This document shows, piece after piece, positions 58,601 to 64,000 of a DNA stretch of 64,000 bases (within the stretch, counting starts at the first letter, position 1; every line of letters starts with the position of its first letter). The translations under genes were made by a program, and so were the position numbers. Below the pieces are notes generated by a model, which was not told the origin of the DNA, did not search any database, and worked only from the letters and a program-made list of their open reading frames with translations. The stretch comes from Aselliscus stoliczkanus. Its lineage: Eukaryota; Chordata; Mammalia; Chiroptera; Hipposideridae. Location of the stretch: contig CM066736.1 of assembly GCA_033961575.1 (NCBI GenBank), positions 77,958,852-78,022,851 of the forward strand. Direction: 5' to 3'.

Positions 58601-59190
58601 CCTATTGTGTTCACCCACTCTTCTCCTAAGTTCAGTGAGTACTTTTATGGCCATTACTTTGATTTCTTAACCTGATAGACTGCTTATCTCCATTTTGTTT
58701 AGTTCTTTCTCTGGAGTTTTGTCTTGTTCTTTTGTTTGGAACATATTCTTTTGTCTCCTTATTTTGCTTACTTTTTTGTCTTTGTTTCTGTGTATTTGGT
58801 AGATTAGTTCATCATCCCCTGGTCTTGAAAGGGTAGCCTTATGTAAAAGGTGACCTAAGTGGCCAGGACACAATCTTCCCTGGTCAGCAGAGCCAGGAGA
58901 TCCAGAGGAGACTCCTGTGTGGACTGTGTGCGCCCTCTTGTTATGGCTGAGCCACAGTTGCTTCGGGCGAGCTGGGGGTCAGGATTGGCCCACGGGCCCA
59001 CCAGCTGTGAGGCCTGGCCAAGATTGCTGTGGGCTACTTGGGGAATGGACTGGCTCCCAGGGTGGGAGCTGCTTTGGAAGGGAATAGATACCCACAGAGG
59101 CTGCCTGCTGGGTGTGATGGGGGTGAGAGCCACTCTGAAGGGGAGTCTGTTGATTCTAATAAATGGTGCTAGAATACAAGCATGAGGCTT
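58600..59190. other. GC-richer unassigned segment next to the antisense L1
   Basis: The first part (58600-58860) is T-rich and the second (58860-59190) is GC-rich, with open frames on both strands. It sits directly beyond L1 ORF2 read backwards, so it could be more distal L1 (ORF1 or 5' region) or a different repeat. I see no gene in it. The frames at 58859-59185 (+) and 58855-59133 (-) overlap on opposite strands and have no recognised domain. Confidence 0.3.
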
Positions 59191-59204
59191 TCTGATGCAC
59201 TCTA

Positions 59205-59830
59205 CATTTATTCACCCACCAAATATTTAATGAACATCTATTATGTGTCAGGCAGTGACCTAGTTGCAAAAAATACAGAGTAGAATAAAATGGACAGTCA
59301 CCTATCCTTATAGAATTTACATGCTAGTAAGCTAGGTGAACAATAAAAAAGAGAGTTAAGTAAAATACATAGTGCATAATGATAAATGCTAAAAAGGTGC
59401 AAACATGGAAGGGGTATCAGAAGTGTGCATGTGGGAAAGGGTTGAGGTTACAGCTTTAGATAAAGTGGTTAGTGGGGATTCTTACCAGGAAGGTGACCTT
59501 TGAGCAAAGACCTAACAGATGTGAAAGGAGTAACCATGTAGGAAAAGGTAACAGGAAGTGAAAAGGCTCTGAGGTGGTAACCACATGGCATTTTGAGGAA
59601 TACCCAAGAAGCCAGTGTGTCTGGCAAGAGAATATCGAAGTGAGCCGATTATGTAGGGCTTCTTCTCTCAGAGTAATGGGAAGCCAGAGGGATTTGGAAC
59701 AAAGGAGTCAGGATTTGACTAAAGTTTTAACAGGTCACTCAGGCTTATGTGTTGAAAAGAGACTTTATAGGGACAAAGGCTGGAGCAGGGTGACCAGTTA
59801 GAAGTTCCTACAATAATACAGGTGAGAGAT
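59205..59830 (+). mobile_element. L2 remnant
   Basis: TATTCACCCACCAAATATTT, ATTATGTGTCAGGCAGTGAC, TATCCTTATAGAATTTACAT, TGACCTTTGAGCAAAGACC and AGGCTGGAGCAGGGTGACC-like phrases follow L2 order. Confidence 0.7.
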
Positions 59831-60609
59831 GTTAATAACTTAGATCACATTGGTGCCAGTGAGACGGGGGACAAGTTGTCCAATTCTGTTAAGTAATTTT
59901 AGTTTTGGTATTTCTCTTCTTCTTTGTCTTTTCCTGCCCTGATACTCAGTTCCCCTCAGCTGTAGGATACTGGTTCTCAGCTCTTCTGTATTTGATCAGT
60001 ATTAGTTAGAGAAAAATGCTCCGATAGATGGTTCCCAGTGCAGTTTTACTACTTTTTAATCCTCTGAACTCTTGAAGGGTAGATTACCTAAAACTTACGT
60101 CATGTATGTACAAAGTTTCATTTTATGTTTGGCTTCGGGCTTTCTGATCCTCAATAGACAGCTCGCCCTAGTTCTGTAATAAATCTACTCTAAGCTACTT
60201 GAGTGCCAGAATTATGTGTAATATACATTTATACCCCCATTCCTTGAAAAATGGTCAAGGAACTACAATTCATACTGACACATTTAAAACTGATTCCTTC
60301 ACTTATCTTTACTAATGAGTTGGAAGGGGTGCAAAATGTGTCATAACTCACAATTTGGAAAACACTATAACATGTTCCCTGCTTTAAGGAACATATATCC
60401 CAAATTAAGAATATGCAAATGAAAGATGACAAATTATAAAACCAGCCAACACTAACAAGGGGATATGTAATTAAAAAAACAACAACAGAAAACAACACAG
60501 GTAGCTGTTCATATAGTCTGGTCCATTTACCAGTATACTCATTTGGGAATTCATGGTTTAGCACTGCTCTGGCCCTTGAGATTGAGTCCATCCTCCTACA
60601 TGCTTCAGT

Positions 60610-60770
60610 ATGCCTAGTAGTAATAGCTGATATTTATGGAGCATTTGTGACGTGTCAGGCACTGTTCAAAGTACTGCACTCATTTAATTTTGACAATAAC
60701 CCTAAGAGAAGTTTTGATTTTTCAGCCCATTGTATAGGTTAAAGGATTGAGCCACAGAGATTTAGGTGTC
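60610..60770 (+). mobile_element. MIR/L2 3' remnant
   Basis: TAATAGCTGATATTTATGGA, GTGTCAGGCACTGTTCAAAG, CAATAACCCTAAGAGAAG and AAGGATTGAGCCACAGAG match MIR/L2. Confidence 0.6.
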
Positions 60771-61621
60771 CAGGGCACCAGGGCACGTAACTGGTGGTGC
60801 CATATAAATGCCAGACATAGGAACCAGTCCCTGCTCCGACAGGCCAGACAGTACCTGAGGGAACACCTCTCTTACTCGAGGTCCATGCTATGGTGCTTAG
60901 CACCCTGGCTTTTGACTGCCTTCTCCAAAGGGGCTGTTTTGCATCTCTTCAATTTTGATGACTCTTTTGGGCTGTCCTCTAAGAGGATGTTAGATTTAGC
61001 ATCTGATCAGACTGCAGTTCCCCCTGTTTTGGGTGTTTCATAATTTCTTCCATTAGCCAGGGCCCAGAAGAATTCCCATGGGTCTGACAATATATACCCT
61101 CCCATGAATCTAGAGTGCTTACACTCAAGAGACATTCATAACCAACTGAAGTATGGACACCCTTTGAAAGAGGCCTATTTGCTCAACTTTGCACTAGTTA
61201 TTAATACAGTAAATAAGGTCATAAAACTCCCCAGCATGAATTGGTATTGCTTGGAGGAGTTAGCTCTTGAGAATTAAAAAGGGAAAGATAAACAACAAAA
61301 CAAAAGAGACATTTGACCCTGGGAAGGTCTGGCCCTACATATTTCTCAAATTTAAACTAGATCTTTTCTTTTCCTTTAGACTTTCAAAATAGATAGAAAT
61401 TTAATTGAAAGACAATGAAGGAATGTCTTTCTTTTAAATGCAAGTTAGATGAATAGTAGGAGACAAAATCTGAGTCTTGTTTTATACTTTATTTTCTAAT
61501 GGGTACACTTAGATTTACATATTCTTTTGAAAAATATACGTATTTATTTTAAAAGGATTCACCTAGATTTATTTATTTATTTTTAAGGATGCACCTAGAT
61601 TCAGAAAAGAAAGTGAGGCTG
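60771..61621. other. Intron, no gene seen
   Basis: No recognised repeat until the family B SINE. An open frame at 60747-61043 starts in a MIR and has no recognised domain. Confidence 0.45.
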
Positions 61622-61769
61622 TAGGGCCAGCCGAGTGGCTCAGTTGGTTAAGAGCTCGCTCAAGAGTGCGAGCTGAGCTCTGAGCAACAGCATAGTTTGA
61701 TGCCCATGGCAGCTGAGCTGCCGCTGAGCTGCCAACAGGTGGCAGGATGGCTCGGCTGAAAAAAGAAAA
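61622..61769 (+). mobile_element. Related SINE, family B
   Basis: GGGCCAGCCGAGTGGCTCAG head, GCTCAAGAGTGCGAGCTGAG, GCCAACAGGTGGCAGGATGG and an A-rich end. AAGAAAGTGAGGCTG is duplicated at 61607-61621 and 61770-61784. Confidence 0.87.
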
Positions 61770-61971
61770 AAGAAAGTGAGGCTGGAAAGGTGGAGGTATT
61801 TCTGAGGCAAATCCTGAACATTGTTGGAATAACTGAAAAAACCCTTTGCAGTTGTGTTGGATGCTCAGTCAATTAAATTACAATCTATATTCTTTTGAAC
61901 TCTTTAGGGAAAGTAAACTAAGGAATCAGTTTTAAATGGGTCAGTATGCATTATAATTCTAAACTGCTTTG

Positions 61972-62391
61972 GGTTTTTTTAAAAATTTTTATTGGGGAAT
62001 TGGGGGAGGGGAACAGACAAGTCCTTTTGTTCTTCAGTTTAGTTGTGGAGAGCATTGCTTCACTGGCCCATGTTGGTATTATCATTGCACTCTTCCTGGG
62101 TGAGGCAGAGCAGTCGCGGGCCTCTATTGGCTCACAGCTGCTGTTGGCAGCTCATTCCGGCTGCCAGCAGCTGGGGACTGCGAGCCACTCACTGTAGCCT
62201 ATGGCAGCCCACTGCAGCAGGGGCTGCAGCTATGCCATGCTGGAGACTCACAGCAGCCCAGCTCCAGGTGAAGCTGTTGTTCACCATCTTAGCTGTAGAG
62301 GGCAATGTCACTGGTCCTCATACGTGGGATCCGAACTGGGGCCGCTGGCATCCCAAGCCAGCTCTTAACCAACGTGCCACTCGGCCGGCCC
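61972..62391 (-). mobile_element. GGCCGGCC SINE, family A long form, antisense
   Basis: The minus strand carries GGGCCGGCCGAGTGGCACGT, a hairpin, an extra AAGATGGTGAACAACAGC-type segment in the body, and the CCCCAATAAAAA tail. The flanks match only loosely (CTAAACTGCTTT and CTCAACTGTTTT). The body has rearranged or variable segments like those in the copy at 21788. Confidence 0.82.
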
Positions 62392-62526
62392 TCTCAACTG
62401 TTTTTAAGATTGTAAAAGTAACATATGCTCACAGAAATTATGTACAGAAAAGGACAAAAAAATTTAACTTGCTCGTAACCTTGCACTCATGTATAAAAGC
62501 TCTGTATTCTTTTGATTTATTCCTTA

Positions 62527-62550
62527 TGTATGTGTGTGTGAGAGAGAGAG

Positions 62551-62580
<30 letters not shown>
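62527..62580. repeat. (TG)n with (GA)n insert
   Basis: TG units, a GA block and a second TG run of about 13 units. Confidence 0.95.
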
Positions 62581-62581
<1 letters not shown>

Positions 62582-63139
62582 CACATCTAAAATCAAGGTA
62601 TATTATTTGTACCCTGTGTTTTTGCTCAATATCATAGTATAAGAACATTCTCTTATCTTAAATAATTCTTCATTAAGCATCTTTTTAAATGACTGTGTCA
62701 TAGGAAAGCTTTTTTTTTTTTTTTTTTTTAAAGTAAATACTCATAAATAAAAGTAGGCAGGGACTAAAAGCGTTCTTTTTCTTAGACCATTACTTTTCGG
62801 GAGAGGATAGAGAGCTTTCAAGTGTAACCTTGGAATAGCTGTGAAATGAGATGCGGCTTAGAAAAAATATATGGTGAGTTTGAGTTTCGAAAGGATCATT
62901 GCTATTGTACTTCATGCAGGGAAAATTTGTATACTTAATGCAAATATGTTTCTAGCTAGTCCCCTAACACTGTTTCTACACTCACCCCACCAAATAATGT
63001 GCTTTGAGCTGGTGTGTGTGTACGGGTTTTTTTAAACAGAAGCCAACTAACAACTTCCTCGTTATCACAGTTCTCTTAGGCATTTAGAGTGGAAACATTT
63101 AACTCTTTAGCCCCCATGGAAGGCTAATCAATTCGCAAA
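62581..63139. other. Intron, no gene seen
   Basis: Probably old L1-like text near 62395-62700 (GTAAAAGTAACATATGCTCA) ending in a T20 run at about 62710; otherwise unassigned. Confidence 0.4.
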
Positions 63140-63545
63140 TCATGTAGAGTCTGCCACTGAATGATTTCTTCTACTTCTGGTCTCTTTCCACCTCTTGCTT
63201 CTTCAGCGGAAGCTCTCTTTCACTGTATTTCCACAGAAACGTGGTTGCTGGCTTCCCTATTCTCCCTTTTTTCCCCCCTCTCCAAACATATCCTCCCTGG
63301 TTGTACCAAACTTATTTTTCTAAAACACAGATTAGAGCTGGCTATCCATCTCTGGACTCACTCATGAACTTTCTGTGTTTCCCACCATCACCAAAATTCT
63401 TCCTCACAGTGTGGCCTCAACCACCTTTCTGTCATTACCTCCTACCGGACCCCACTTACATGCAACGGTACACAGCCAGAAGCAAATCTCGCTATGTATA
63501 CACATCTACGGCTCATGCCATACGGAGGACGCGGGGAAAATAGCG
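63140..63545 (-). mobile_element. L2-like remnant, T/C-rich
   Basis: The composition and phrases (AAAACACAGATTAGAGCTGG, CTCACAGTGTGGCCTCAACC, ACCACCTTTCTGTC) suggest an old L2 read backwards. Divergence is high. The overlapping open frames here have no recognised domain. Confidence 0.35.
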
Positions 63546-64000
63546 TGTTTGGTAGAAAACCTGGGTTTGAAATCCACCATCTCCACTTACGAAACACTCT
63601 GCAACACTTCTAGGGGAGTAAATTAGTTTTTCCAATGTTTAATTTCTAGATGTCCTAATTGAGATGATAATGATACTGTCTACCTAATTTTATGAACATG
63701 GCTTTAAGTAGACAAAGCTTCAGAGATATGCAGGATCCATTCAGAGGATTTTAACATTTTAAGACAACCAATGCAATGCCAACTGAAACAGTGTAGAAGG
63801 TTAGCTTTAAAATTGGTGGTTGTCAACTTGATTGTTGGTGGAAATCCCTTTATGGTATACTTTGAATCCAGGGGACATGAGCTAGGACTCAAATCCTTTC
63901 TAAAATTTTGGAGTTCATGAGATAACAACTATAAAATAATGTTTAGTCTTACAATTGAGAAGGTAAGACAAATCACCCTAGATATCTGCAGTTATACATC

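Larger units (their letters stand above)
1..64000 (+). other. DLG2: Interior of the DLG2 (PSD-93) gene, intronic
   Basis: The whole window is assigned to the DLG2 locus because of the alpha-isoform first exon at 50850-50891. DLG2 is known to span about 2 Mb in mammals, with several alternative first exons separated by very long introns. A window of this size with one tiny exon and otherwise repeat-rich DNA fits that architecture. I looked for, and did not see, other known DLG2 first exons or the shared exon that begins KYRYQDED. The assignment of the flanks as intron is inference from the one exon, not seen directly. Confidence 0.8.

Noticed and set aside
62043..62642. 199-codon plus-strand open frame
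   Set aside because: It is the antisense reading of a family A long SINE that runs on through flanking sequence and a TG repeat; not a gene.
1..64000. CRISPR array, operon or phage-like system
   Set aside because: Tandem arrays seen are simple repeats or one 72-bp duplication; the repeat content and splice signals are mammalian.

Overview
This is mammalian nuclear DNA: AT-rich, dominated by L1, L2, MIR, hAT and LTR fossils, with no bacterial-style gene layout. The best guess for the organism is a bat. Besides ancient repeats shared by all placentals, the window carries young, terminally intact DNA transposons (an 82-bp palindromic mariner MITE, a second mariner-like family with TA target sites, and hAT MITEs), which is a bat trait, plus a tRNA-derived SINE family that begins GGCCGGCC and is not the vespertilionid Ves type. 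The species cannot be fixed from sequence alone.

The one protein-coding element I recognise is a 14-codon first exon on the + strand at 50850-50891 encoding MFFACYCALRTNVK. This matches the N-terminus that I recall as specific to the alpha form of PSD-93 (DLG2), a synaptic MAGUK scaffold whose Cys5 and Cys7 are palmitoylated. A TATA box (50642-50649), an initiator-like site (about 50675) and a strong splice donor (50892) surround it. The window is therefore read as the interior of the very large DLG2 gene: sequence left of 50.64 kb is intron of the longer isoforms, and sequence right of 50.89 kb is also the first intron of the alpha transcript. The short leader of this exon carries five upstream ATGs, and one uORF overlaps nearly the whole coding part of the exon.

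Layout: 1-13 kb is intron with L2, MER5A, hAT-Charlie, an L1 3' end and a mariner MITE. 13-22.2 kb holds several SINEs, a solo LTR (15495-16349), a 72-bp tandem duplication, and L1 fragments. 22-37 kb is old intron with MIR/L2, a long CCCT/CTTC tract, a nested hAT MITE and two SINEs. 38.0-42.4 kb is a degenerate + strand L1 (ORF2 plus 3' end) invaded by a SINE and two mariner-type elements. 43.5-46.6 kb contains a transposase-bearing mariner remnant, a U6 snRNA-mRNA chimeric retropseudogene (44366-44698) with perfect 13-bp target-site duplications, and an MLT1 LTR. 47-48 kb is antisense L1. 49-53 kb is the DLG2-alpha promoter and exon region, which is nearly free of young repeats. 53-64 kb returns to L2, L1, SINEs and truncated DNA transposons.

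No independent gene other than DLG2 is supported. Nearly all longer open frames lie in repeats or are chance. The most interesting items are the uORF-rich alpha first exon, the U6 chimera, and the bipartite SINE family with its head-only short form.
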